Shown: positions 47,764 through 60,831, counted from the first letter of the stretch. The stretch is 64,000 nt of DNA from Linnemannia elongata (GCA_036320915.1 JAXBDG010000017.1:744001-808000), one strand, 5' to 3'. Notes: generated by a model not told the origin, from the letters alone. A program made the numbers and translations.

Positions 47764-49151
47764 ATGGTTCTTGTGCACTCCTCCCCTCCACCTTGGACAA
47801 CCACACTTCATGCACACTCCCCCCAACGCCGCTCGACCACCCCTCTAGCATGCAAGACCCCTAGCACAACCCGTCCTGCGGTCCGCCCACAGGCAGTCAG
47901 GTCTACATCCTATTCGTCCGTGCCAAGACTCAAGGACATCGACGTCTCCCTCACGGCCAGACCCTCATCCTCAGCGGCCATTACTATCCCATCCCCACCA
48001 CTCACACCACACCATACCTTCGACGACGACCATACCTTCCAAAAAGAGCCTTCATCCACAGCTGTTGATACCGAAGATGACAGCGATAGCAGCGGTATCT
48101 TTTCGTCTCGTTTCCAGAGACAACATCGTCTCATGCGCGACGAACAAGAACTAAAGCTGCGACCCTCCAGCTCTTCGGCACCTTCAGCCATGTCTCCACT
48201 TCAGATGCGTGCTTCGTCAAATGTTCCCATGACCACGACTGGGTTTACTTTCACGAGCAACACGCACGCCAAAGAGGCCCGTGAGAGCTACGAGTACTTT
48301 TTGAGCACGATGGAGGATGACTATTGGAAGAGTGTCTCCACCATCCGCACGACCTACTTTTTTGACGGCATCGGCCGTGGTGGTGGCTTCCTTGCTGTAA
48401 GTTGTGTTCACTTGCACACGTGTAAAATGTGTACACGTTATCGCTTTCCTCAGTCACAGCTATTGATCACACTCCTCCGTTCTTCGAACACATGCAAACC
48501 ATCAATACATATGCAATAGATCCCTCACTTGGCATCGCATGGTAACGCCAAGACAAATATCATTTGTAGACTGCTCGAAGCCTGGTTAACCAAGAAGCTA
48601 GTTGAGCCCACCATCTCGGATTCGATCCCTGTCCTTGAGGATAACATCCAGTCCTCTGTCGAGTCGATTGAACAACATCTTCGCCAGGACCCCAAGGTCT
48701 GGTCGGGCATCTCCAAGAGTTACATTCACATCCGCTGTGGCCATGTCTTTATGCTCAACACTTGCTGTGACGACGAGACCATTGTCCACCTTGGCGCCGA
48801 CGAGTTCTACCAAGACGTAAGTGTGCTTTTCTCATTCTTTGCTCAATTGTTTTTTGTGTCTTCGCCCCGAGAGGACACGTGTGACTGATATGATGTGACT
48901 TTAATCTGTGGCCACAATATTAGTACCCCCTATTTGTGGATGTGGAAATCAAGATGAACTGTGAATCCAACTACCAGCTCAAGGAGAACCACTCGACAGA
49001 GGTCCTCATTGCCTTCCAGAACGTTGTCAACCGAGGCAACAAACTCAAGGACTGCTCCAACGGCGAGAAGGACGAAGCTCCCTACGTCCATCGCGCTCTC
49101 ATCGGCGAGACCACCAAGCGCCGCTCCTCCCAAGCCAGCTGCCTGGCATAG
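47764..49151 (+). CDS. Hypothetical protein, about 385 residues
   Basis: Not recognised. Three exons, 47764-48396, 48520-48816 and 48924-49151, join at phase 0. The first 150 residues are low-complexity Ser/Thr/Pro with acidic patches and look disordered. A folded part starts near ESYEYFLSTMEDDYWKSVST and includes GIGRGGGFLAIPHLASHGNA, CRLLEAWLTKKLVEPTISDS, KSYIHIRCGHVFMLNTCCDD and a final FVDVEIKMNCESNYQLKENH segment. Four cysteines and two histidines are scattered rather than grouped as a zinc finger. No signal peptide or membrane segment. The start is the first ATG after a C/T-rich leader. Confidence 0.7.
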
Positions 49152-51109
49152 TAGATCCATATACTTTTGTTTTTCATTGTTGTTTGGTCCTTAGCATCCT
49201 CACCCTACACCACTCATTCCGCGTTTTGTTTTGTTTGCTCTTTTTCTAGTTATCACATTCTTTTCTTCCTGCCATTCTGTACATATCTTTTTTTTCCTGT
49301 AATTAGTCCTCTCATCTCCCTTCTGTTGTTACACATCTCTATAATAAAAAAAACTGTTGCGAACAACATCATAAACTTTTGCTCAAACACACCGCCCTTG
49401 AAGTGGAAAAAAAAAGAAAAAAGAAAAACGCGTTTATAATGGAATACATTAGGCAAACATTGAAGTATTCAACAAGCAACAGCGCCCCATTAAGAGATGG
49501 TTTTGCTCGCTCGCCTTTTATAATAGTTTCTTCGCCTCCTTTTTTTTTTTTTTTTACCTACGTGACATCTTGGACTTGTATGTTGTTACCAGGGAAAAAA
49601 AAGGGAGATATGGTGTTGTAAGGAGAGAAGCAAGGAGTATGGTGCCGAGCATCGGGTTCCTGTTGTTAGCCCAAACAAAAAAAAAAGTTTCGCGCGATAT
49701 TAATGTCTCTGTGTCTCTCCTTTCATATTGCATACTCTATGACGAAAAAAGTCCTTGGTGAAGAATGAAGGACAAAGTGGGTAAGAGGTTGTTTATGTTG
49801 TGCTGTAGATACCAAAGCCTCTTTCTCCAGAGTAAGATACGGACCCCGATTGATTGTTCACATAACAGAAAGAACAAAGGAAGGAATGAATGTGGTCCAG
49901 TCATGATCCGCCCTGGTAATGGTTGCAGCCCATGTTGCCTGGGTACGAGATGCGATTGGCGGAGAGCGAAAGGTTTAGTAGCCAGTCTCCACACGGAAAT
50001 CTTGGAGTTCAGGTCCTGATTGGCGCCTCTGGTGAAGACAGTGAGAATCGCGTGTGCGGTAGATGAAATGTAGGATAGAGGAACATATGTCTTTGTCAAC
50101 AGCCCGGAGAATACGACGTCGGGGCCACAGAGGGAGTGAAAGGAGGTTGTGGTGGACATTGAAAAGCAAAGAAGGCAAAAGAAAAAAAAAAAAGTTTTGT
50201 TGTCACACAAGAACTAAGGAGAGAGGGATGGGAGGACATGCGACACGGGAGAGTGGGGAGAGAGTGAGAAGAAAAGAAAGAAAGCGAGAGTTGTGCGCCC
50301 TCCTTTCGACTCCTTGTCGTGCTTGTTGCTATGGTTGTTGTTGTTGTTATTGTTGTTGTTGTATCTGGCGATTCCATCGATCGATCTGTCATTTGTTCGT
50401 TCGATTGAACAAAAGAAGGGATAATAATGGTTGCATCAATGTGTGCCTTATGCATCTTTCCACAAGACGAAGAAGAAAAGAAGAAAAGACTAAAGAAGAG
50501 TTGTTGTTTGTTACTCGACTAAGGCATTGAGGGTGCCCTTCATGCCCTTCCTTGTTTCTTTGTGAATGATGAACGCATTGGTCCCTGGATTTGATGACTA
50601 TTGCCTTGGGGACCAAGCCCAGTCCCTTTCCTTCCTTTCCTCCTCTCTTTCTCTGTGTGTTCTTTTTTTATGTTCCTTTTTTTTTTTTTTTTTTTCTCAG
50701 TACTTGGCTTGTCACCTCTCCTCTGTCTCCTCCCTCCACAATTTATTTTCCCCCTTTGCTTACCTTCCCTTTCCTTCCCTCTTTTGCTTCTTTCTTACAC
50801 ACACACACACTCACTCACTTCTTCCCTTTTCTTCCTTCCCTTCCCTTCCCTTCCCTTCCCTTTCCTATTGTTCTCCGTTTGTTTCGCTTGTCCTCTCTTC
50901 CATATTTCCTTTCCTTTTCCCTCTCTTGCCTTTTCATCCTTCCCTTTCCCTTTTTCGTCTCTTCTTATTCACTCCCTGCTTGCCGTCATCCACGCAGACT
51001 CTTCACAGCCGACTCTCACCCACTCACAGACCGAAAGACCAAGTCAAGCCAAGCCAAGCACGACCACAGGCGACCCTGACTGACCGGCCAACAGACAGAC
51101 CGACAGACA
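49152..51109. other. Intergenic region and long pyrimidine-rich leader of the FHA-RING gene
   Basis: From 50610 to 51000 the + strand is almost entirely C and T, with a poly(T) tract near 50678-50695 and CTTCC repeats near 50830-50870. This fits a promoter/5' UTR. The part from 49152 to 50600 has short ORFs only, none with recognised motifs. Confidence 0.5.
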
Positions 51110-54100
51110 ATGAGCGTACAACCCCACACAAACGGTGGCCACGCGTCCACCACTTCCCCACCAGTACCACCAGGAGGACAACAACCAGGAGCACCAGGTT
51201 CATCCACAACAACAACCGCCGCACCCGTTCCTCACATCCGCATCGTCCCCCACCTCGATGCTCCACGCTCTCTCCATTTCGAAGTCGTCGACAAGGACGT
51301 CCCCGAGGGCTTTGTTCTCAAAATCGGCCGCTTCACCGACAAGCAGGCTCTCCCCAACAGAGTCACCTTCAAATCCAAAGTCGTCTCCCGCGGACACGCT
51401 GAGATCTACACAGAGCGGGGCAGGGTAATTCATCTCTCTTTTTATTGTTTATGGATTCTGCTTTACTCAGGCTTTTTTTTCCATTGGAAGGACGAATACG
51501 ACAACAACAAAAAGTCGATGGAAGGTCATTTGGATGAAAGAACAACTCGCTGGAATTCAGGATTAGCAAAATCACAATAAGAGCACTCTCACCCTTTCTA
51601 TTCGGCTACTGCTGATAAGCTGGCTTGCTGAGCAAACAAGAGCTGGTCGTTTTGCTTCTTCTGGAGAATCTCCCCGCCCTTCCTCCCTCTATTTTTTTTT
51701 TATTTTTTTTTTATTTTTCTTCTCCCTTTCAACCCCCTTCCCAATATCGACTCTTTTTTTTCGCCAAGGAAAGGATAAGATGCGAATGAGCGGATACAGA
51801 CGGGCAACGACACCACACTGTGGATTGAACCTTTTCCTTGTGGAATGGCAGAGAAAGGATGGGATAACGCGGATACCGATCATCAGCGGCGCCTTGGGAA
51901 TCATCTTTTATCGTTTCTTTGCGTGATGACAGGTTCCACCTCCTCGGATGGAAGTTCCGAATCGATGGGAATTACCGACAGGGACTGAGGCAAACTGGGA
52001 CCTTTAACCCTTCTGGAAAACCAGGATAAGCAAGGAGTCTGGGGGTGAAGGGAGTGAAAAGGAGGGGGGAGGGGGACCAAAAAGGCTTTTGTCTCGTTTT
52101 TTTGAGCATATGCTCAGCTTCGTTTTCACATCAATCAATCTTTTCATCCTCAGCGATCAAAAGAGCGTGCTCCTAAGACACAGTTGTCAGAAATCATCTG
52201 GATAGAAGTGTCAAAAAAGTCAAAGGGGGTGGGCGGATGAATAACATAGTCTGGATTCTACCGACTGACCATCCAAAGGACGTCATCGGGCAGTCTACAA
52301 GGAGACTTTTGGGGTTGAAGGGGAGTGGTTGACAAAGTTGAAAGAGGATTGGTAATTTTTAGACTGCAAAGCAATAGGATTGTCGGTTCATTCTATCGCT
52401 ACTGCGCTGTCCCTCGTTTACAAGGACAACGCAGATCGAGAGCTATGCGCGAGCAGAAGGAGAAAGTGACCTTTTCCAACCTAGGACTGTTGCTCTGGAT
52501 AACAACAACGCAGATCAAGAGGACCAGCACTGGCCATGTTGTGCATAAGACGAAGGAAATGAATGTGCTTCTAACCCAGGATTGTTGCTCGTATCCTAAT
52601 TAGTTCTTTATCAGGGACACAAAGTCTTCATCAGGAACATTTCTCAACCACGCTCGACTCTCGCCCCCAGGAGTCGAATCCAAGCCCACGCTGCTGAAGG
52701 ATGGTGATGTTGTCCAACTCGGAGTGGATTATCAAGGAGGCACTCAAGGTGAGTCGATCAGGCCTTTCGACTGACTTTTTTTTTTTCATTGAAACGGGTT
52801 ATTCTCCGGGGCTAGGATATTCGTCATGGCGGCAACAGTCTGGATGACATACAGGACCTACCGAATACGCTAGAACAAGGGGCAACAAAATTGCGTGAAC
52901 ACCGCCAACGAAGAAAAGTTTCACAACCTCACTTGACACTGGGCAAAGGGGCAGAGTGGACAACTCAGGCAAAGCGCGGAAAGGAGAATTTGAACGCAAA
53001 AAAAAAAAAAAAAAAAAAAAAATAGGGGAGAGGCACGTTTGGGCAATGTCGACAAATAGTTGACAATAACTGCATCAGGATTTTCAACAACGACCAGCAT
53101 GGCATTCATAACCGACAAAGCATCCTATATCCACAGCGCAGCGTTCAACGTTCACTATGGCGAATCTTCTGCTGCTATTGCTCATACAAAGACGTTACTT
53201 TTTGGTTCTTTTTAGAAATCTACCGTTGCGTCAAAATGCGATTGGAACTGAACAGATCATGGCAACAGCAACCCAACGCCTTCAGGTGAGTGGAGGAACC
53301 ATAGCACTTTCGCAGTACCTTTTGTCAGTAGTGGAAAAGCCCCTTCGTTGGCTCTGACCGTCGACTTGTATTTATCTCTATCAATTCAATAGGGCCAACA
53401 CGCTTAAGGTTATCCGCAACCTCACAACTGCCAACGCCACCAGCGCCACCGACTGCTGTATCTGCTTGTTTAGGATCGCATCCTTCCAATCACTCTTTGT
53501 CGCCCCCTGTTCACACGTATACCATTACAAGTGCATTCGACCATTGTTGATGGCCAATCACCCAGGATTTCTTTGCCCGCTTTGCAGGACGTTTGCCGAT
53601 CTGGAGGACAGTGTCGAGATTGACGACCCAGTCGAGGAAGAGATACCTGCAGAAGGTGATTGTTAGTTTGCAATGCTTCTTTTTTTTTTGCAAATGCAGT
53701 GTAATATAGGCCCTCTTTCGTTTCAGAGGGAAAAGATCTGTGAGAGCAAGTGCGATGTAAAGGCAGAGAGAGAGAGAGAGAGAAAGAGAGAGAGCTGGAA
53801 CGAATTTCTGACAGCATGAAATGTCCGTCGTTTGCCTTTGTTCTTCACAGATGTTGCTGCTGCCATCGAGAGCGCGACAAGACAGCAAGAAGCGGCTGTG
53901 GAACAGGTCACCGAATCACCTATCGTCGAGGAACCAGTCGCGCAAGGAGGGAGGCCACTGACCGATGCATTGACCGAGGAGGCCTACGCACCCACCCCTC
54001 CCTCAGTGCAAGCTCATACATTTCAGCCACCCGAGCATGATTCATACCCTTCTGAAGGAGCCCAAGTCCAGGAACGACTGGCGCCTAGTCCCCTAAGCCA

Positions 54101-55100
54101 TGAAGATATGGATCTCGACACTCAGCAACAAGGCAACCCCACCAACGATCTGGAGGAGATCAATGAGCCTCGTCAATTCGGAGACGACCAAGCTCCCACC
54201 ACCCCTGCTCAACAGACTGAAGCCGCTTCATCGCCCATGGATATTGTTACTCCTTTGGTCCCAGTTTCTGGGGGACAAACGTCGGTCTCGTCGGTCAACT
54301 CTTCAGTTATGCAGTCACCCTCGTCTGCTTTCTTCATGGCACCCTCCCCACCCGCATTTGGATCATTATCTAACATGGGATCTGCTCCCATTTCCTTTGG
54401 ATCTCCTTCAAGGCCACAATCCGGTCAACAAAATACCTCTGTCAGTCCCTCCAACCACATTTCTGCGGCCGGTAGCATGATTCAGAACTTTGTCCGTAAT
54501 ATTTCGATTCCCACGCGGAACCGCACCCGCACCAACTCGAACTCCCCACTCAACCCAATGATTCAACAATTACAGCAGCAGCAGCAGCCCGGATCGAGTT
54601 CATCTGGAAATGTGGCTTTGAGTGCACAGGAGCCTCTCCACAACCAGATGCAGCAACAGCAGACACTTCGCCCTGGAGATGGCAATACAGACGTTTTTGG
54701 AAAGACGTTGGTAGTGTCACCTCCACCGATGAACTCTCTCAATCTTGTTCCTGTGGAGGGACACAACAGTGGACCTGCGGGAGGTTACCGAGCGCATACC
54801 TCGTTCGGTAGTGGTGCCTCTGAGCTCGGAGCAGTCTCGGAAATGGAGCTGGAGTACCCAACCGGCGAGAGCTCAAGTCATGGCCAGCAGAATAGCTTGG
54901 AAGGATATCAGAGCCAAGATCGCCACCAACATCACTCCTCTTCTCAGCAAGCAGGATCCCAGGAGCCCGAGGGCCAGGAGTATTCCCAGCACTCTCAAGG
55001 TGCTGATGAGAATGAACAGCATTCTTCCCAGTCACAACAACAATCCCAATCCCAGCACTCCCCATACTCTTTGCAGCAGGCCGCTGAGACTTCTGTGTAG
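51110..55100 (+). CDS. FHA-RING E3 ubiquitin ligase, Dma1/Chf1-like
   Basis: Dma-type ligases bind phospho-threonine proteins through the FHA domain and ubiquitinate them to control septins, spindle position and mitotic exit. Exons recognised: 51110-51424, 52615-52748, 53216-53285, 53393-53655 and 53851-55100. The FHA part has VLKIGRFTDK, FKSKVVSRGHAEIY, then DTKSSSGTFLNHARLSPPG and LKDGDVVQLGVDYQGGTQ. EIYRCVKMRLELNRSW follows, as in Dma1. The RING-H2 is CCICLF...APCSHVYHYKC...FLCPLC. The long C-terminal region is Gln/Ser/Pro-rich and probably disordered. Exon 1 ends in phase 0 but the next recognised exon needs phase 2, and the usual FHA strand between RGR and RDTKSSSG is missing. A micro-exon of 3n+2 nt is therefore probably hidden in the 1.2-kb gap 51425-52614. 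From 53216 onward all phases agree. Confidence 0.87.
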
Positions 55101-55534
55101 AGGACCTTACTCCTTTAGAAGTTTTTCCTTCTCTAGTTTTGTTCACTGGTCCATGTTATTCAGTCAAAGAAAAACAAAAACAAATAAAAACAACAATCAA
55201 AGAACAGACTGGTTTACACAATGTACAGCATTGCTTGTGCACGAAGAGTTGATCACGAGGGACAAAGGGTGTATGTACCTGTTCCTGAAAAATGCGTCTT
55301 TGCCACGTAGAGTATGTACCTTTAATCCCGGCCAGAATTCTTATCGTAGCGCAAAGAAATGGCGGTATGCATGCGTGATACATTTGTTTGTTGAATGGGC
55401 CGGCATTGAATGAAGTGTTTGCCTTATCGACAGCGAGTTGTCGTATGAGCATGAGCAAAACCGAGGCATGAGAGCATTGAGTTTCAATCATCAAATGGTG
55501 GCGACAGTGAGACAATGAATGAGCAGAAAACTGG

Positions 55535-55604
<70 letters not shown>

Positions 55605-55932
55605 TGTGAAAGGATCGATGATGAAGGTTCACATCCTTTTTTTCCTTTTTTGTGTTTTGCTACAGCCCAAATCTCATCCAAGAGGAGCGAGGTGTTCATA
55701 CTTCCTGCTCTTTTTCCTTTCTTTTCTCATTTCTCTTTCTCTCTTGGTTCCTATTTGTCTGCGCCATCCCCTCACCTTTTTCCTCTTCACTTCCTGCGCC
55801 TCTAAACCCTTTACCCTCGGCGCACATACAAAGCCCTTTTTCACCAATATTTAACGAACCCGTCCTTCCTTCCCCTATTTTTCAGCCTCGCGTTTATCAA
55901 ACCTACTACCTTTTACAAAAAAAAAAAAAAAA
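55101..55932. other. Intergenic with long GA repeat, promoter of secreted Hsp70-like gene 1
   Basis: Between two + strand genes. It holds the GA repeat (55539-55600), then a C/T-rich leader from 55630 to 55915 ending in a poly(A) tract directly before the ATG at 55933. No gene seen. Confidence 0.5.
55539..55600 (+). repeat. GA dinucleotide microsatellite
   Basis: About 31 perfect GA units, the longest dinucleotide repeat in the window. Confidence 0.95.
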
Positions 55933-58271
55933 ATGCTGGCAAAAACCACCCTAGTGGCATTGACCACAGCGTTGGCTTTGCTCACCGCCAGCCTTGGCCC
56001 CACCCCTGCCACAGCCCTTCCTATCGCTGATAACAACAGCAACAACAGCGAAAACGACAATAACGACCATGTCAGCGACATCTACAGCGAATTCGAATAC
56101 GAACCCGTCCCTAGCTTTGTTCCTCCCACCAGAACCACGACGAGACCTCCTGGAATCCCTCACTTCAACCTACCCATCCCTGCCCCTTCCCCTTCTCCTT
56201 CCCGCTACCGTTACTATGGCGACTATGACTACGCATCCTATGATGGACCGGGCAAGCCCATGACCATGACCAGGGCCACGCCTACTACGTCTGTTTGGGA
56301 CGGCATCGCTACGGGATGGTATTACCCCACCGTCAGAAGTGGCGGTGGTGGAGGCCAGGCCGTGCCTACATGGACTACACGTGCTACAAGACCCTCTGAT
56401 CCTCCCAAGGAGACTCCTATGCCTGACTTCGTGCGCACTAATACCCACTGGTATGGACACGGTGATGGTGCCGTTTATTCGCGGACCATGTCGACAGGCG
56501 GCAACAATCCGCCTCCCATGTACACACGTACGCCCTACCGTTACAATGGTGGGAACAATGGTGGTGCGCAACAGCGTCCTTTTGGGGTCGACCAACAGAA
56601 TTCGACTTGGTCTGAGGGAGAGTTCGTTCCCAACAACGACAACAACGACGAGTACACCTCGGTAAAGAACGAGTACGACGAGTATGTTCATAATCCTTCC
56701 GTTGTCCCTTTTGCTCCTCGTCCCACTTCTACTTTTCCTCCTCCATCGGACGAGATCGATATGGCCATGGAGGTCTGTCGCCCTTCAGGAGAGGTGAAAC
56801 GCTACATCGGTGTCGGTAAGGAGGCGGAGTTGTTATCAAACTCGTTTTGCAATTTGCAGTGTGCTTTCTCGGTTGTTCAGGCCGACGTTTTGTAGAGTTG
56901 CTCAATTTTTACCTTTATTTCCCTTTATCGAAAATAGACCTGAGAGAGAACAGTTTTGCGGTTGGCTATGTCAACTCGGAAGGCAAGACCGTATTGATTC
57001 CCAACGAGCGGGGGGAGCTATACAGCCCGTTGACTCTCTGCTTCCTTGATGGTGGTCGTCAAGCCCTGGTCGGTTTTGCTGCCCTTCACTTGGAATTAGA
57101 CCAGGGGTTGACCACCGAGCAGGTCGAGGCTTCGGTTGTCGACCTGTCCTCCCTGAAGGAATCGTACGAGACATTTCCCCAGAACGAACTTCTCAGTCTG
57201 GAACGAGATCGTGCCAAGGGCGGCGATCGAGTGACTTGGTACAAACCCGGAAAGTACCATGAACATCTTTTGGCGGTGTTGTTGAAGCGAGCGATCGATA
57301 TGGCTGAGCGTCACGAGTCGTTTTCGTCGTCGGGCGAAAAGGTACACGGAATCGCGATGACGATCCAGCATCCTTCGAACGATGCTGAGGGTGCGTCGGG
57401 CATGGATGGAGGGTATATGGATGACCGGTCGATCGAGATGTCTCATGCTGAAAACGTAATGCCAACCAAAATGATTGATGCCTACCCTGAGACGTTGTCG
57501 TTGGCGGCGGCCCATATCGAGTTCTTTGAGTCGAGAGTCCAGCGCGATCCCTTGGGTGGCGAGGATGCGTATCTTCCTCAGACAGTGTTGTTTTACAACC
57601 TGCGAGACACGACCGAGGACATGACACTGATGCAGTACCAGAAGGGTACGTTTGGACTGCGCCCTTTCCACCTCAAAGCCCTGGGCGGGTACCTCGAACA
57701 CAATGAGGGCCGCATCCAGGACAAGTTTGAGAGTTACTTAATCAAGAGTTTGGTGCACCATTTCAACCAGATACTGATTAGAACTCGCGAGGCCGAACCA
57801 CTCCTGGAGGATAACGAGATGCAGCACGTGGACAAGGCCGAGTTCTACCAGCTTGTTTTCTTGATGGAGAACCTTTCGAAGTGGTACAGCAATACTGATG
57901 AGGACAAGTTTATCACTACGGAGGTCAAGTTGGGACCCCACTCGATGACTTTGTCGCTCTCAATGTATAAGGAGATCCGGTTCGAGTTCTTGAAGGAGCG
58001 TCTGTCCAAGGCCGTCGACAGAGTTCTTGCCTCCTCCGGGTTGGAGAGTAAGGACATGGTGGACCATTTGGTTGTTGCGGATGTGACCTCGTTCAAGGGC
58101 CAGTCAACTGCCGCCATGGAGGCTGTGTTTGGAGAGGAAGGGGAGAAGAAGATTGTGAAGGCGGTTGATCCCAAGAGAGCAGTTGCGGAGGGCATTGTTA
58201 CGGTTGCTGGATTGCTCACGAAGGAATCTCCCTTGCAGGTTCCCTGGTATTGCCCTGGCCACCAGCAATAG
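55933..58271 (+). CDS. Secreted Hsp70-like protein, nucleotide-binding-domain only, with N-terminal Pro/Asn/Thr-rich extension
   Basis: Exons 55933-56815 and 56938-58271 (phase 1) encode 738 residues. The signal peptide starts MLAKTTLVALTTALALLTAS, with cleavage near TPATA. About 260 residues of Asn/Pro/Thr/Tyr/Gly-rich low complexity follow. Then an Hsp70-like ATPase fold begins: YIGVDLRENSFAVGYVNSEG replaces the usual phosphate-1 loop IGIDLGTTxS, and LIPNERGELYSPLTLCFLDG aligns with the I-x-N-x-x-G-x-R-x-T-P-S segment. SLAAAHIEFFESRV lies where Hsp70 has AGLxVLRIINEPTAA. TVLFYNLRDTTEDMTLM takes the place of the DLGGGTFD loop. The end (LVVADVTSFKGQSTAAMEAV, DPKRAVAEGIVTVAGLL) matches the last helices of the domain, and no peptide-binding domain follows. 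Loss of the GTT and DLGGGT residues predicts weak or no ATP hydrolysis. Secretion and pseudo-ATPase status are inference. Confidence 0.8.
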
Positions 58272-58779
58272 TCGTCTCGCTCTTTTCTTGGGCTGTTGTT
58301 CGCGTAATGTGGCCCTCTTTTTTGCTTTTATTTTTTCTTCTTCAAAGTGATAGTCATGGAGGATATGAATGAATAAACAAAAAGAAGGACCAACGATCGT
58401 CCTTTGTTGTTGGTTCTTTGTTCGGTCCATAAAATTACCTGTGTTGTTTACTGTTCTTTGCTCAACCAACGATTGCTTTCTCTTTTTCTCATACCCCTCT
58501 TCCTTACCAACAATCGTCCTCTCCTCTTCACTTCTGTCTTTCATTTTGCTCAAAACTTGTCGTTGTCCTGGTCTTGAACACGATCCATCGAGGCGGTCCA
58601 ACTCTGAGCCCGAACCTGGCACAAAAACAGTCTGAGAGTAAAAGAGAAAGTAAAAAAGAAAACGACACACAACATTTTCTTTTCTTAATCACCACCTTTA
58701 TTCCCCTGTTCACCTTTTTTTCCCCCTGTTCGCCCTATTCATGTCAAACCCATTTCAAAGTCCAACAAAAAAGGGAATC

Positions 58780-60362
58780 TTGTAATCTCATGTCCTCCTC
58801 TTCTGGGCCCAAGTGGCAATCTTGACTCAACCTGACCATCATCGGATCCTATGGTACCATCATCGGTACATCGATATTGTTGAGGAAAAAAAAAAAAGGT
58901 TTACTTTGCTCTCACACAATATTGCTCGGTGCATTGTACTGTTTCAAGGTAAAATACACACCATCAACACCCCCCCTCCGTGCTTCCCTCCTACTCATCC
59001 ATTTCTCTTCTTTCATTTTGCTTTTTATGTTCGATAGACCTGAGAGAGACCGAGTCTTGAGTTACTTGCATTAATGGTATTACAGCATACATCAACAACG
59101 AACAATGTACACCCACACCCTTCCTTCGTCGGATTCCTGGAGTATAGAGAGAGAGAGAGAGATCGTTGGGACTGGGACAGGGCTGGGTGATAGGGCATCG
59201 TTGGACAGGACAGATGTTGGTGGGAAATAGAGACGGTTTAATAAGATATTGTTGACAGAGTTGGAGAGGTAGGAGGGGTCGCGGAGGTGTCCAGTGGGTG
59301 TGATTTCTGGAAGTGGGTATAAGTCGCCTTGGTTGAGGATGATGGCGATGCTCAGATGATGAACAAGGATGTGGATAGGGGAGAGAAAAGGGCGAGGAAG
59401 GAGGAAAAATGGGTTCAGGAGAGGAAAGGATATATGATGACCATCCTGTTCATACGCGCAAAGGATATCACAGAATCCATCCCCAGCAATCGGTGACGTG
59501 ATTTATACCGTTGTCTATGTCCTTTCTCGCTACGACCACGAGGACTTTTGGCCATTGAATGAGGCGGCGAGGAGTGCGGGGTTGACGGTGTTGGACGTAA
59601 GTGATGAGACATATGCATTAGTTGCTGCACTCTTACTCGGGTTCGTGACGGAGAGGATGAATAGCAAGGGGAGGATGTATCGTCCCGATCCACAGATTGT
59701 CTTGGTTTATTACCTCAAGGATGCGAGTGCTTGTGACGGTGACGATGGTGGAGGTGTAGGTAGTGAGGAGGGGTTTTGGGACTGAGTTACTTTTACAAGG
59801 GACAGGAGAAAATTTGTCTAGAATGAAATTTCTGTTCCTCAATGAACAGGTGTGCTGATTCGGGAGTCGTTCTTTACCGCGTTTGTGAAATTTGTTGTCG
59901 AGCGGCTCAAGAACGAGAACAAGGATGCTACTACCGAGAGGGGATATGTATGCGGTGCAAGTATCGATCGAGGCTGGTGTGCAGGCCGTGGAAAAGTCGA
60001 TCGATTTGTGGCATACTTTCTGCCCCTTTCCAAACTCATCCTCGTCAAAGCGGGATGATTGAGAGGCGCAGTTCTATCTGTGCGCGAGAAAGTATGTGGT
60101 TTTGACATATCGAGAATGGAGGGCATCCGAGAGGGACTTTTTGAGAAGACGACTCGTGTCGCCGGTGGGCAACCATTTCAAGCAAGCGCGAGAGGTGGGC
60201 GCAGATGAAAGAAGAATGGAATCGACTTCAAGGCGAGGACTACTCCCTCACAGAACACTTGATCATTTGATTGTGATGGACAAGACGTGGTTCCGGTCCC
60301 AGTCGATATCGGTCATAGAGAGGGATATTTTTGGAGACGGATTGCGGTCGAGCAATGGCTGA
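58780..60362 (+). pseudogene. Degenerate Hsp70-like copy between the two intact genes
   Basis: Pieces of the same family appear in order but broken. Near 58845-58880 is a remnant of exon 1 whose donor GT reads TT. At 59036-59037 an acceptor AG is followed by DLRETES, then an in-frame TGA, then AYINNEQCTPTPFLRRI and another stop. At 59498-59785 is WPLNEAARSAGLTVLDVSDE with QIVLVYYLKDAS. At 59852-60058 is RESFFTAFVKFVVERL. At 60096-60362 is YREWRASERDFLRRRL with a C-terminal ERDIFGDG. Stops and frame changes separate the pieces. They align in order with the gene at 60832 (for example HQEWWDFEREFLKTHY). Expression cannot be judged. Confidence 0.75.
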
Positions 60363-60831
60363 AGAGTAGGAGAGGTGTAGTTGCGCATGGGATTGGGAGT
60401 ACTGCGGGGCGGTATTCGAGACGGTCGAGGGTTATTGTCACAGGTCAGTACCACGACTACTCGTAAGCATTTTTTTCTTTGGGCTTTTTCTTTGATATCT
60501 TGCATCTGTCAGGTTTCGTACCACACTCTACACAGAATAAAGCATTCAGCCAGACCAGTCTGTTGCCATCGCGCTTTGCCATTGCTTGATAAAGTACAGA
60601 GGTTTACGCAGTGTTTAAGCACTTCTTTTCATTTTGAAGATGCGTTTCTGTTGAAGTTGCAGCTTGGGTTGCTATTTGTGCACAGAGCCCAAATTTCAAT
60701 TCTTACGCCCACCTTTCGCAGAAATATAAAAGATCGTCTGTTTATGTTTCTTTCTTCTTTGGCCCTCCTTCCCCACCCACAATCAATCCTCCACCACCCA
60801 CCCACCCACAACTCCAGTTCACCTCTACTCC

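Noticed and set aside
50566..51402. 278-codon + strand ORF overlapping the FHA-RING start
   Set aside because: It reads the pyrimidine-rich leader and then a shifted frame of the FHA gene; the frame from 51110 carries the FHA motifs.
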